Shown in pieces: positions 9,881-21,531 of a stretch of 64,000 nt of DNA; positions within the stretch are counted from its first letter, which is position 1, and each line of letters starts with the position of its first letter. Location of the stretch: the NCBI RefSeq assembly GCF_901709675.1, contig NC_051099.1:3596001-3660000 (forward strand), in the 5' to 3' direction. Source of the stretch: Syngnathus acus (lineage: Eukaryota > Chordata > Actinopteri > Syngnathiformes > Syngnathidae). Under the pieces are notes generated by a model. That model searched no databases, was not told the origin of the DNA, and saw only the letters and a list, made by a program, of their open reading frames with translations. Position numbers and translations under genes: made by a program.

Positions 9881-12800
9881 ATGTTCCGCGTTGTGTGGCG
9901 TCCTCAAGAGCGTCTTGATCGTGGCCTTTGGTCCGCTGCTCCTGCTGCGCTCGCCCTCAGCACCAAGGTGAGACACGGTCACGCACAAAAATGCTTTATT
10001 GAATTTGATTTTGTGTTTATGCATGAGTGTCATTCAATTTTTGTTTTATTTGTTAACGTATTTTATTCATTTTCATTTTTTCATCAATTCAAAACCATTT
10101 TTAAACATTTTATGTCCATTTCTAACATTATATGGTTTTATTTTTTATTCTTTTAACGTTTGTATACATTTAATGGTTTTATTCTAAAACCCGTTTTATT
10201 GACTTGACATTTATAGTTATTTCATTTTCCACTACCATATTTATTCATTTAAATATTTCATTTACAGTAGTTATAATTGTTGTACACGGTAATTCCGGTA
10301 AACGGTGTTCCGTTCATTCAAAATATTCATTTTCAACGTAAGATTCAATATCGATTTACTTCTTCAAAACTATTTTTAATGTAACATTTTCATTTCTAAA
10401 CCGTGTTACAATCGTTCGATTCGAATAATTCGTCTTGCATTGTATGACAACTCGCCATGGCATTCCAAGCGCTTTATTGAGTTTATTTTTTGTCATTTAA
10501 GTGGCACTTTCCAAACATTGTCACTTTCTAAATGCGTTTATCCTCAAGTCTTTCTGTTTAGGAACACGTTTTGTGACATTTTTCATTCGTGAACCTTTCA
10601 GGCCCCGTCGTGGCTGTCATTGATTGACCAGTACATTGACGGCTCCAAGTTCAGCGACCTTCTCATTCTTCATCACTATATTGTCCCCCCCCCCCCTCCT
10701 TCCCGCATGCACGTGTGTGAGAGCACGTGCATGTGCATGTGTGCACGGCGCGGTAAATGAAACCAAAGTGGTGTGTTTGCGCTCAGCGGGTCCTGCCGCG
10801 GCCTCCCGGCAGCCTTTGCTGCTTTCTCACGCTTCTCCTCATCTTCATCACATGTCACGGCTGGCAGTTGGCCTTCCCGATGCAATCTTTTGAAACGTCA
10901 TACGTTGAGGCAACAAGTCTCACATTCTCCATCCAAACACTTTTCATCTTCATGTTGACACATCCGATAGGCACCCGTCTATGCATGCGCTGTTCAACTG
11001 CATTGACGTGTATTCTGATCTGTGTGCGCGCGCACAGGAGGCGGCGTGCGCGTACGTCATCCTGCTGATGGCGCTGTTCTGGTGCACCGAAGTTTTTGCC
11101 CCTGGCCGTCACCGCGCTGCTGCCGACCATCTTGTTTCCCCTGCTCGGAATCATGCAGTCCAAAGACGTAAGCGCGCTTGCACACACAAAAGAGGACAAT
11201 AAGTGGGAACAAATTCTGAGGTGTCTCCCCCTGCAGGTGTGCATGCAGTACCTGCGAGACAGCAACATGTTATTCGTGGGCGGGCTGATGGTGGCGGTGG
11301 CCGTGGAGCACTGGAACCTCCACAAACGCATCGCACTCAAAGTTCTACTCCTGGTGGGAATCAGGCCCGCACTGTGAGTTGTGTGCTTCAATGGATGCTA
11401 TTTGTACGGTGTGTGTTAGCATGTCGCTACACATTTAGGTACAAACACAAGTTACTTCAAGTGGAGATCTAAATGAATGGACTTGTGCCATGACAGGCTG
11501 ATGCTGGGCTTCATGAGCGTGACAGCCTTCCTGTCCATGTGGATCAGCAACACAGCCACGGCCGCCATGATGGTCCCCATTGTGCACGCCGTGCTGGACC
11601 AACTGCATGGCCACGACGACGTTGAGGAAGGACGGGCGAAGACGAGCGAAGGCGCCGCCTCTAGAAAGCAGAGCGCCTTTGTCATCCAGATGCCTGAAGC
11701 GGACGCTTCCGAAAGAACGGGTGAGTAACCTTCTGTCTTTTAGTGGAGGTTCACAGTAGGTGTGATTGGAAGTTTGATGGAATTTCTTTCCTGCAGGCGA
11801 AGGTACGGGAGAAGCCGCAGTTGAGACTGCATCCCATGAGGACGTGACGATGTCATCGCTCAAAGTGCCACCGCAGGACAAACCTCCATCTGCGCCGAAA
11901 GGTCAGGGTGCACTTTCCACCCCGTTGAGCACGTCGGAGTTGGAAGAGGTGGACGAGGTGGACGAGGAACGCAAACGTTTGAGCAAAGGTCTGCTGCTGA
12001 GCGTGTGCTACGCGGCCAGCATCGGCGGCATCGCCACGCTCACCGGAACTGGACCCAACCTGGTTCTGCTGGGTCAGATGAGCCAGTGAGTGCCGGCTAA
12101 CGCGCTAGCGTGCTCAGGCGACGCTCTTATTGTCACGTCCGGCGTAAGGCTGTTCCCACAGAGCGGCGGTGTCATCAACTCGGCGTCCTGGTTCGTCTTC
12201 GCCTTCCCTACCATGATGATGATGCTCACGATGGCCTGGATTCTCCTGCAGCAAGTCTTCATAGGACGCAGGTCAGTCCTGAATCCACCACTTCCTACTA
12301 CATCTTCATGACCTGATCTCCTATCTATGTTGATGTCATCTATTGCGCCATCGATGTTTACTACTCCATCTATCTATCTGGCAGCTAGCATGCTAGCGGC
12401 GGGTCAATTATACTACCTCTTAACTACGTGCACAATATCGTCCTCCTACATATCTTTTCATCTGTTTCCATGCGTACCACACCTGTTCTTCTCATCTTAT
12501 CTACAATATGTTCTGCAAACTCCTCTCCATGTTCACAATGTGTACACTTTGCTTTCTACCTTCTCTATCGTTTGATGGTCAGCCTGTGGGGGGCGTGGTC
12601 GTGCGGGGCAGGGCAGAAGGCGAAGGAGCAAGCGGCGCGCGACGCCATCGGAGAAGAGCACCAGCGCCTAGGTCCCATGACCTACGGCGAGGCCAGCGTG
12701 ATGGCGCTCTTCCTCCTCATGGTGGTGCTGTGGTTCACGCGGGAGCCGCGCTTCGTGGACGGCTGGGCCTCGCGGGTGTTCAACGCCGATGCAGAGTAAG

Positions 12801-14888
12801 TCAGCCAATTTTTCAGTGTTTTTTTTACACAAACTTATGGCAATAACATAATTATATTGCAGCTCTTTCTGGTGAGTGTGAGATTTAACTTGGCCACCAG
12901 GGGCAGTATTGATCAATTGGGAAGACAAACAAAGACTTTCACAACTATTGTTATCGCGTCTGTCTATGTGTTGCTCCAAAGTTCGAGTTCAAATAATCGT
13001 TGCTTAAAGTGTTGTAACTGCCAAGTTGATGCTATTTGTTAGCCTGCTGATGCCTTTTGAATTGTTTCTTAGCATCAAGCTAAATCATCTTTTGGAAGGC
13101 AAAGCGATGTGATTGTCTCAAGTCCACAATATGCTTTGTTTTTTATTATTTGTTCATAAATTCTAGCTTAAATTTTTGATTGCGTATCAAACTCAAGAGA
13201 GGTCAGGTCACACGTATCGCAAGGGTTTGTTATATATCCATCCATCAAGCCTCATGTGGGGGCAGTGCTATGTGTCAATCAAAATCTTTGCCCCTTTAAA
13301 GGGGACGAACGTGGACGCCATTCATGTTCATTCATGAAGTCGCTGCCAGGTTACATAATCACGTCGACTAATGACCTTTCACTTGCACTCTGCATAAACA
13401 CCAAAGAGCGGCCACAAGGCATGCATGCGTGTAATTTCAATATTTGCGCTGTGCTGCGACAGGAAGTGAACTTGACCTCTGTGTCGCAAGGCCAAAAACA
13501 ACACCCGATCTCAAGAACACCGTGGACCAGAATAATCTCCCGTACCACCTTTTCTTATCACTAACTGCTAACTGTTTGTATGACCTGTACTTTTTTCTCC
13601 GCGTGATAATACATGTAGACAGACACTACTAACGTGTATGTATTCTTTATCCTCTGTGAAGAACAACTGTTATTGCTGTGGCTTAGGATATGTCTGTATT
13701 ATACTGCTCCCTGGTGGGCAAGAGGTACACACCAAAAGGACCAATTTATTGTTTAAAAAAACACATTTTGAAACTCGTGACATCTCCGCAGGTTTGTCAC
13801 GGACGCCACTGTCTCCCTCATGGTGGCGCTCTTACTGTTCATCCTGCCGTCCCAGCCGCCCAAATATCTCTGCTACTGGAGGCAAAACTCAGACCCGGGT
13901 CAGTGACACGCACACGTGTGGCCTCATTATTCAAGTTGATTCTCCGAGGTGAAAGCTTTTGTTCTGGTCTGTCCCATCAGACGTGCAGGTGTCCCGAGGC
14001 CCCGCCCCCCCGCTGTTGACGTGGAAGGTGGCGCAGGCCAAGATTCCGTGGAACATCGTGCTGCTGCTGGGCGGAGGCTTTGCGCTGGCCAAAGGCAGCG
14101 AGGTGAGCTACAAGTGGTGGCGCTGGGTAGCCAATTGACAAAGAGTGAATGCAAATCGGTAATGATTGGATTTGGGTGTGTCGTTCAGGAGTCCGGTTTA
14201 TCGCGCTGGTTGGGCTCCCAGATGACGCCACTTCACTCCATCCCGCCGTGGGCCATCACCGTAGTCCTATGCCTCCTCACTGCCACCTTCACAGAGTGCG
14301 CCAGCAACGTGGCCACGGCAACGCTCCTCCTGCCAATCCTGGCTTCCATGGTAATTTATGATCATCATGAAAAGTGACATGTGTTGTCAATTTTCCAAAG
14401 ATAATTTTATGTACCAGACATGTTTGGAAACCACTCAACGTATTTTCTTCTTCTTCTTTTGTTGTTGTTGTGTAACGTGCTTGCGGCAGTCTCAGTCCAT
14501 CAGCGTGAATCCTTTGTACGTGATGATCCCGTGCACCTTGAGCGCGTCGTTCGCCTTCATGCTGCCCGTGGCCACGCCTCCCAACGCCATCGTCTTCTCT
14601 TCGGGGTACCTCAAAGTAACCGACATGGTAAGTCTAAACATGTAGGCCAGACACATGCGACACATCAGTTGGATAAAAATGCCAGAAAAGATATCAGATT
14701 AGCCACATGAGAATTGTTAGCCACATAATTCGCAACCTGCTACTATGCGCTCCCTGCAGGCAAAAACTGGCGTGGTGATGAACATCATCGGCATTGTGTG
14801 CATCAGCGTGGCCATCAACACCTGGGGTCGCGTCTTGTTCTCTCTGGACTCCTTCCCCGAGTGGGCCAACGCCACCACGCCCATTTAG
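9881..14888 (+). CDS. slc13a2: Sodium-coupled di/tricarboxylate transporter, SLC13A2/A5 type, with one frameshift
   Basis: SLC13 carriers move succinate or citrate with Na+ across the plasma membrane. Twelve putative exons: 9881-9967, 11038-11167, 11237-11373, 11497-11720, 11797-12085, 12149-12271, 12583-12795, 13792-13898, 13981-14102, 14189-14350, 14490-14627 and 14760-14888. Family signatures are [14 protein letters not shown] (first SNT motif), [53 protein letters not shown] (second SNT-like motif) and [14 protein letters not shown]. Total coding length is 1861 bases, one over a multiple of three, explained by an extra T in the T5 run at 11093-11097; removing it would leave 619 codons, close to family length. 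Exon 1 also shows an apparent out-of-frame patch. HAVLDQLH matches SLC13A2 wording, while other parts resemble SLC13A5, so the paralogue call is tentative. Confidence 0.85.
9968..11037. other. Intron 1 of the slc13 gene
   Basis: AT-rich intron sequence with many TTCATTT-like words. It contains a C-run at 10684-10694 and a GTGTG/CACGTG-rich patch up to about 10750. No exon is recognised. Confidence 0.5.
11093..11097 (+). other. Frameshift in slc13 exon 2 (T5 run)
   Basis: Upstream the frame reads [16 protein letters not shown]. Downstream the family-consistent frame [16 protein letters not shown] is reached only by a +1 shift inside this T5 run. One T is in excess. Confidence 0.8.
12796..13791. 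other. Longest intron in the 3' half of slc13
   Basis: About 1 kb between the exons ending FNADAE and beginning FVTDATV. The phases match (GA|G). No further exon or recognisable repeat was found inside it. Confidence 0.6.
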
Positions 14889-15217
14889 CTCCACCCCTTA
14901 AGCTGCTTACATTTGTCGTGTACTGCTGAATATGTCAGCAAAATATTATTTTCTTTAGCAGACAATATGTTGGAAATGTACGTTTTGATACAAACAATTG
15001 CGAAGAATCTATCCTTTTTGTTTATTTGGAGAAGAACATTTGTCATATTATAAACTTTATATTTAACACATTCATGTTAATATTATTTTCCTTTAGCCTC
15101 AACTTTGAGGTTACGATTTTGTTAATATTGTTTTACTGTTTAAAGCACAGTATGTGACTTTGTTACTGGTGTAGATTATTGTACATATGTAACGTTCTAA
15201 CACTTTTATGCCCTTTA

Positions 15218-15223
15218 AATAAA
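15218..15223 (+). other. Poly(A) signal of the slc13 gene
   Basis: AATAAA lies 330 bases after the slc13 stop codon, in AT-rich 3' UTR-like sequence. It is the first canonical hexamer downstream on this strand. Confidence 0.6.
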
Positions 15224-15336
15224 CATTCACACAAACCATGGACGCTTTCGATCAATCATCCGTAAATGAAAGAAAAATCCATCAAAAAGATCGAATAAAA
15301 TGTATTTACACCGTAAATGATGTTTACACTCCAACA

Positions 15337-15426
15337 CAGTAGGTGGCGGTAATGCACCTAAAAACTGGAGCCACCCGCCGTAAAACAAAACGAAGAAGAA
15401 AATGACGTAACTTCCTGTTCACGAAC
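15337..15426 (+). repeat. Left terminal inverted repeat of the foldback-like element
   Basis: It pairs with 19954-20047 on the opposite strand. The shared segments are the CGGTAATGC block, the CCGTAAAACAAAACGAAGAA block and the TGACGTAACTTCC block; the middle portion has diverged. Confidence 0.7.
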
Positions 15427-16144
15427 GAGTGGTGAATTGCATTTCCTGTTCAACAACGAACGAATCTGTAAGTGAACGTATCAATGAGTGAGTGATTCTC
15501 ATTTACAGTTTTACAGTTCATCGCGAGGAACGGATCAGTGAGGGACGAATCCTGACTTTCCCGTTCGCGAACGAGTCAATGGTCAACTGTCTTCCTTCCC
15601 GTGCATCAACGGATACTGATCGTGAACGTGTTGCGTCTCCCTGGCGTGAACTATGTAAGCCAGAATGTAGATTTACGATGGAAAGAAGAACCATCACTGC
15701 AACACCACTTCTTTTATGCACGTTTTCTCCAAGCTAACGGCTATCTTATTGCATGAAGGGATGCGCCGTATGCAACAACGGGGAGATTATGCTTCTCTTT
15801 GGGTAATCTTGATTTTATAAGATTTATAGTAGTTTTTAAATAACGTGTATGCATATATACGCCTAAATATTGTTATCCAATATATCTACTGCAATTTCAT
15901 ATTAGATTGCTGGTTTGAAATGTACTTTTATTATTATTTTAATAAACATTAAAGCCTGTTGTAACTTGTCTGGTCTTTTATTCCTTGTTTTTATTTTTTG
16001 GGCATGAAAATAAAATCTGACATATGGTTCACTGCTTTATATGACAATATGTGTTTTACGTTGTGTAATATGTGTTGGTGTCCCCCAAAATAAAGAGCAA
16101 GTAGTCAAATACACATTCTTGACACGTACAAAAAATGCATAAAG

Positions 16145-16822
16145 TTATTAGGTACACCTGAAAATGGTGATGTACCTAATGTAATGTCCGTGTGACGTCA
16201 CAGATCAACCAGCCAATCAGGAGGTGGGGGTGAGGGCGATTGTGGCACTTTTCACTTTCAGTTCAGCTTTAGCCCTGATTTTTCCCTAATGAAGTGGCCT
16301 GTTATTAGGTACACCTGAAAATGGCGGCGTACCTAAAGGAGTGTCTGTGTGACGTCACAGATCAAACAGCCAATCAGAAAGTGGGGGTGAGGGCGGGTGT
16401 GGCACTTTTCACTTTCAGTTAAGCTTTGGCCATGATTTTTCCCTAATGAACTGGCCTGTTATTAGGTACACTTGAAAATGGCGGTGTACCTAATGGAGTG
16501 TACGAGTGACGTCACAGATCAAACAGCCAATCAGAAAGTGGGGGTGAGGGCGGGTGTGGCACTTTTCACTTTCAGTTAAGCTTTGACCACGATTTTTCCC
16601 TAATGTAGTGGCCTGTTATTAGGTACACTTGAAAATGGCGGCGTACCTAATGTAGTGTCCGAGTGACGTCACAAATCAAACAGCCAATCAGAAAGTGGGG
16701 GTGAGGGCGGGTGTGGCACTTTTCACATTCAGTTAAGCTTTGGCCATGATTTTTCCCTAATGAACTGGCCCGTTAGGTACACTTGAAAATGGCGGTGTAC
16801 CTAATGGAGTGTCCGTGTGATT
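16145..16822 (+). repeat. 157-bp tandem array, left arm, plus orientation (about 4.3 copies)
   Basis: Each unit begins near TTATTAGGTACAC. It runs through AAAATGGCGGTGTACCTAA, GTGTGACGTCACAGATCAA, AGCCAATCAGAAAGTGGG and GGCACTTTTCACTTTCAG to TTTTTCCCTAATGAA. Unit starts, taken at GGTACAC, fall at 16151, 16308, 16465, 16622 and 16776, so the period is 157 with one 154-base step. The GGTACAC and GTGTACC words form a small palindrome in every unit. Confidence 0.9.
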
Positions 16823-19495
16823 CCCTCGTTAAGTGCACCTGCGTAAAAAGTTTTAGCTCCTTTCACGTTCTGCAGGAGCTAAAAGTTTTCACGCAGGTGC
16901 ACTTAACGAGGGATTCACACGGACACTCCATTAGGTACACCGCCATTTTGAAGTGTACCTAATAACAGGCCACTTTATTAGGGAAATATCATGGTCAAAG
17001 GTCACAGGTGTCAAGCTCTAGTCCTCGGGGCCGCGTTCCAACATGTTTTCCAAGTGACCCTCGTTAAGCGCACCTGCGTGAAAACTTTTAGCTTCTTTCA
17101 CGTTCTGCAGGAGCTAAAACTTTTCACGCAGGTGCACTTAACGAGGGAATTACACGGACACTCCATTAGGTACACCACCATTTTCAAGTGTACCTCATAA
17201 TAGGCCACTTTATTAGGGAAATGTCATGGTCAAAGGTCACAGGTGTCAAGCTCTAGTCCTTGGGGCCGCGTTCCAACATGTTTTCCAAGTGACCCTCGTT
17301 AAGCGCACCTGCGTGAAAACTTTTAGCTCCTTTCACGTTCTGCAGTAGCTAAAAGTTTTCACGCAGGTGCACTTAACGAGGGATTCACACGGACACTCCA
17401 TTAGGTACACCGCCATTTTCAAGTGTACCTCATAATAGGCCACTTTATTAGGGAAATATCATGGTCAAAGGTCACAGGTGTCAAGCTCTAGTCCTTCGGG
17501 CCGCGTTCCAACATGTTTCCAATGACCCTCGTTAAGCGCACCTGCCGTGAAAACTTTTAGCTCCTTTCACGTTTCTGCAGTAGCTAAAAGTTTTCACGCA
17601 GGTGCACTTAACGAGGGATTCACACGGACACTCCATTAGGTACACCGCCATTTTCAAGTGTACCTCATAATAGGCCACTTTATTAGGGAAATATCATGGT
17701 CAAAGGTCACAGGTGTCAAGCTCTAGTCCTTCGGGCCGCGTTCCAACATGTTTTCCAAGTGACCCTCGTTAAGCGCACCTGCGTGAAAACTTTTAGCTCC
17801 TTTCACGTTCTGCAGTAGCTAAAACTTTTCACGCAGGTGCACTTAACGAGGGATTCACACGGACACTCCATTAGGTACACCGCCATTTTGAAGTGTACCT
17901 AATAACAGGCCACTTTATTAGGGAAATATCATGGTCAAAGGTCACAGGTGTCAAGCTCTAGTCCTTGGGGCCGCGTTCCAACATGTTTTCCAAGTGACCC
18001 TCGTTAAGCGCACCTGCGTGAAAACTTTTAGCTCCTTTCACGTTCTGCAGTAGCTAAAAGTTTTCACGCAGGTGCACTTAACGAGGGATTCACACGGACA
18101 CTCCATTAGGTACACCGCCATTTTGAAGTGTACCTAATAAGAGGCCACTTTATTAGGGAAATATCATGGTCAAAGGTCACAGGTGTCAAGCTCTAGTCCT
18201 CGGGGCCGCATTCCAACATGTTTTCCAAGTGACCCTCGTTAAGCGCACCTGCGTGAAAAGTTTTAGCTCCTTTCACGTTCTGCAGTAGCTAAAACTTTTC
18301 ACGCAGGTGCACTTAACGAGGGATTCACACGGACACTCCATTAGGTACACCGCCATTTTGAAGTGTACCTAATAACAGGCCACTTTATTAGGGAAATATC
18401 ATGGTCAAAGGTCACAGGTGGCAAGCTCTAGTCCTTGGGGCCGCGTTCCAACATGTTTTCCAAGTGACCCTCGTTAAGCGCACCTGCGTGAAAACTTTTA
18501 GCTCCTTTCACGTTCTGCAGTAGCTAAAACTTTTCACGCAGGTGCACTTAACGAGGGATTCACACGGACACTCCATTAGGTACACCGCCATTTTGAAGTG
18601 TACCTAATAACAGGTCACTTTATTAGGGAATATCATGGTCAAAGGTCACAGGTGTCAAGCTCTAGTCCTTGGGGCCGCGTTCCAACATGTTTTCCAAGTG
18701 ACCCTCGTTAAGCGCACCTGCGTGAAAACTTTTAGCTCCTTTCACGTTCTGCAGTAGCTAAAACTTTTCACGCAGGTGCACTTAACGAGGGATTCACACG
18801 GACACTCCATTAGGTACACCGCCATTTTGAAGTGTACCTAATAACAGGTCACTTTATTAGGGAAATATCATGGTCAAAGGTCACAGGTGTCAAGCTCTAG
18901 TCCTTGGGGCCGCGTTCCAACATGTTTTCCAAGTGACCCTCGTTAAGCGCACCTGCGTGAAAACTTTTAGCTCCTTTCACGTTCTGCAGTAGCTAAAAGT
19001 TTTCACGCAGGTGCACTTAACGAGGGATTCACACGGACACTCCATTAGGTACACCGTCATTTTGAAGTGTACCTAATAACAGGCCACTTTATTAGGGAAA
19101 TATCATGGTCAAAGGTCACAGGTGTCAAGCTCTAGTCCTTGGGGCCGCGTTCCAACATGTTTCCAAGTGACCCTCGTTAAGCGCACCTGCGTGAAAACTT
19201 TTAGCTCCTTTCACGTTCTGCAGTAGCTAAAAGTTTTCACGCAGGTGCATTTAACGAGGGATTCACACGGACACTCCATTAGGTACACCGCCATTTTGAA
19301 GTGTACCTAATAACAGGCCACTTTATTAGGGAAATATCATGGTCAAAGGTCACAGGTGTCAAGCTCTAGTCCTTCGGGCCGCGTTCCAACATGTTTTCCA
19401 AGTGACCCTCGTTAAGCACACCTGCGTGAAAACTTTTAGCTCCTTTCACGTTCTGCAGTAGCTAAAAGTTTTCACGCAGGTGCACTTAACGAGGG
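16823..19495 (-). repeat. Twelve-copy ~235-bp satellite, each copy carrying a ~90-bp hairpin
   Basis: CCCTCGTT marks the start of each copy at about 16823, 17058, 17293, 17525, 17763, 17998, 18233, 18468, 18703, 18938, 19172 and 19407. The first part of each copy is an inverted repeat with arms of about 36-39 bases (CCCTCGTTAAGCGCACCTGC paired with GCAGGTGCACTTAACGAGGG) around a short loop (CCTTTCACGTTCTGCAGT). The rest joins a reversed stretch of the flanking 157-bp unit to a segment reading CACAGGTGTCAAGCTCTAG and GCGTTCCAACATGTTTTCC. Copies are nearly identical, which implies recent expansion or homogenisation. The reading frame at 16991-17200 is a by-product of the repeat. Confidence 0.92.
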
Positions 19496-19953
19496 AATCA
19501 CATGGACACTCCATTAGGTACACCGCCATTTTCAAGTGTACCTAATAACAGGCCAGTTCATTAGGGAAAAATTATGGCCAAAGCTTAACTGAAAGTGAAA
19601 AGTGCCACACCCGCCCTCACCCCCACTTTCTGATTGGCTGTTTGATTTGTGATGTCACTCGGACACTCCATTAGGTACGCCGCCATTTTCAAGTGTACCT
19701 AATAACAGGCCACTACATTAGGGAACAATCGTGGTCAAAGCTTAACTGAAAGTGAAAAGTGCCACACCCGCCCTCACCCCCACTTGCTGATTGGCTGTTT
19801 GATTTGTGACGTCACTCGGACACTCCATTAGGTACGCCGCCATTTTCAAGTGTACCTAATAACAGGCCACTACATTAGGGAAATATCGTGGTCAAAGCTT
19901 AACTGAAAGTGAAAAGTGCCACACCCGCCCTCACCCCCACTTCCTGATTGGCT
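19496..19953 (-). repeat. 157-bp tandem array, right arm, minus orientation (about 2.9 copies)
   Basis: This is the reverse complement of the left-arm unit. It shows CCGCCATTTTCAAGTGTACC, CTTAACTGAAAGTGAAAAGT, GCCACACCCGCCCTCACCCC and TGATTGGCTGTTTGATTTGT in each copy. It runs directly into the right terminal inverted repeat. Confidence 0.9.
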
Positions 19954-20047
19954 GTTCGTGAACGGGAAGTTACGTCATTTTTCTTCTTCGTTTTGTTTTA
20001 CGGCGAGGTGGCACCAGCTTCAATGCGCATTACCGACACCTACGTTG
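19954..20047 (-). repeat. Right terminal inverted repeat of the foldback-like element
   Basis: Reading the opposite strand from 20047 gives GTAGGTGTCGGTAATGCGC, then CGCCGTAAAACAAAACGAAG and TGACGTAACTTCCCGTTCAC. These correspond to the left end at 15337-15426. Confidence 0.7.
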
Positions 20048-21531
20048 TGTCGTGATATCAGTGCAAGTCCAGTGGCGTGAATTAAACGGACGGTATAAGC
20101 CAGAGTAAAAATGATGCTGCCTGATGATTACACTGACATGATTGCGTATACATTTACACAAGAGGTGTGCAAGAAATTTTATTCTCAGTGAATATTTCAT
20201 TGCTTCTTGCAGTCGTACTATACAATTAACATGAAACACATTTGTTACAGTATTTGTATCTGTAGGAATGTATAGAGAAATGAGCAGTTAAACAGGTTTT
20301 CATAACATTCACAATGAAAACTCCGGACACATGGTATACGTTTTTAAATTTTTATTAAAAGAGAATAAAGCTCTGATGACACCGGAGACTCTATTTATGA
20401 AAAACAAACCATCCCACCAGGAAAAAACGGATCTAAGATACAAACCACATTTCCTCACTCTTTTTATCCTCTCCCTCCACTGTCGGGAAGCCCTCCGAGG
20501 GTTTGATCCCAGCTCTTCCTTTTCCAACCATAATTAAAAAAAAAGTCACAACACTGCCACTAATTATGAAATTCCACAACATGGAAAATTACTACTACAT
20601 GTGTTTCTTTGGGAACGCCGAATTAGCTTAGACTATGAACTACAATGCTTGAAAGGTTGGACGTGGGAACTTGTCCAGGTACAAACAACAAACAAACGAA
20701 CAAAGAAAAATCTCCAACGCTCCTGCTCCTTGTATCCATCCTGATGCCTAAAAATCCTAAATCCTGATCCGGCTCCGGATGGGGTGACAATGAGCCCAGT
20801 CCAAACCTTCAGAATACCAGCAGAACCAAAGAGAAGGAGTTAGAATCACACCTTCGCATTGAAAGGAAAAAATATCTACATTTTGATGACACTTAACAGG
20901 GTTGGAGAAAACTACAAAGCAAATTAAGAAGAAGAAAAAAAAAAAGGGTGGAGGGTACCACCTACAAACAAAATGAATGCAGAAGCTTATTTCTGCAGTG
21001 GGTGATTGAGTATTGAGCAAGAATGGGGCACCATTTTAAGTGTAAAAACATGTGAACAGCCTCACAATTAGATGTTTGTAAAGGCACAACCATCATACCA
21101 TTGCGTGCCACATTTGTATCCTCCTCCTTCTCATCCTCCTCCTCCTCTTTATCCTAATTTGAACTGTTTCCTTCTCTTCCCATCCTATCCTGTCGCTCTG
21201 ATCTCTACAGAGAGACACACAAGAAGATCAGCGGACAAAATGCTTTGAGAAGCCAAAGAAAAAGCACAGCAATAGCGGCAGCGTTCAAGGAGCTGGGAAG
21301 AGGGGGTTGGGGAAATGACGGAATGGTGAGTAAAATGAAAAACAAAATAAAAAATAAAAAAAAGTCACCCAACACAGTGAAGGGAGGGAAAGGGGGACGG
21401 GCAGCAACAAAAAAACTCAAAACGGCAGGGCTGATGAGAAATACATGACAAACGGGATCCAACTCCGAGGTTTCTTTTGCCCTCTCTCTTGACGTGCCGC
21501 TCTACGTCAAGTCAGCGCGGCACCGGCGGCT
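20048..21531 (-). other. Probable srsf1 3' UTR
   Basis: The region lies directly downstream of the srsf1 stop on the minus strand and has no competing gene. TTTATT at 20351-20356 reads AATAAA on the minus strand and would give a 3' UTR of about 1.2 kb. Srsf1 genes in other vertebrates have long, regulated 3' UTRs; that is family knowledge, and I see no specific regulatory element here. Confidence 0.5.

Larger units (their letters stand above)
15337..20047. mobile_element. Foldback-like repeat element with inverted ends and nested tandem arrays
   Basis: The left end (about 15337-15426) and right end (about 19954-20047) are imperfect inverted copies. Both contain GTAGGTG(G/T)CGGTAATGC followed by CGCCGTAAAACAAAACGAAG and ATGACGTAACTTCC. 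Inside are three blocks. Left arrays (16145-16822) carry a 157-bp unit in plus orientation; the core (16823-19495) holds twelve ~235-bp hairpin units; right arrays (19496-19953) carry the 157-bp unit in minus orientation. About 700 bases next to the left end (15427-16144) have no mirror on the right. No transposase-like reading frame is present, so if mobile it is non-autonomous. Target duplications could not be assigned. The architecture recalls foldback elements, but the family is not identified, and it could instead be an expanded satellite captured between two DNA-transposon ends. Confidence 0.6.

Noticed and set aside
16991-17200. 69-codon open frame
   Set aside because: It lies wholly within the hairpin satellite and is a by-product of the repeat.
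16823-19495. Regular array with palindromic repeats resembling a CRISPR array
   Set aside because: Units are ~235 bases, the intervening sequence is identical rather than unique, and the surrounding genome is clearly eukaryotic.
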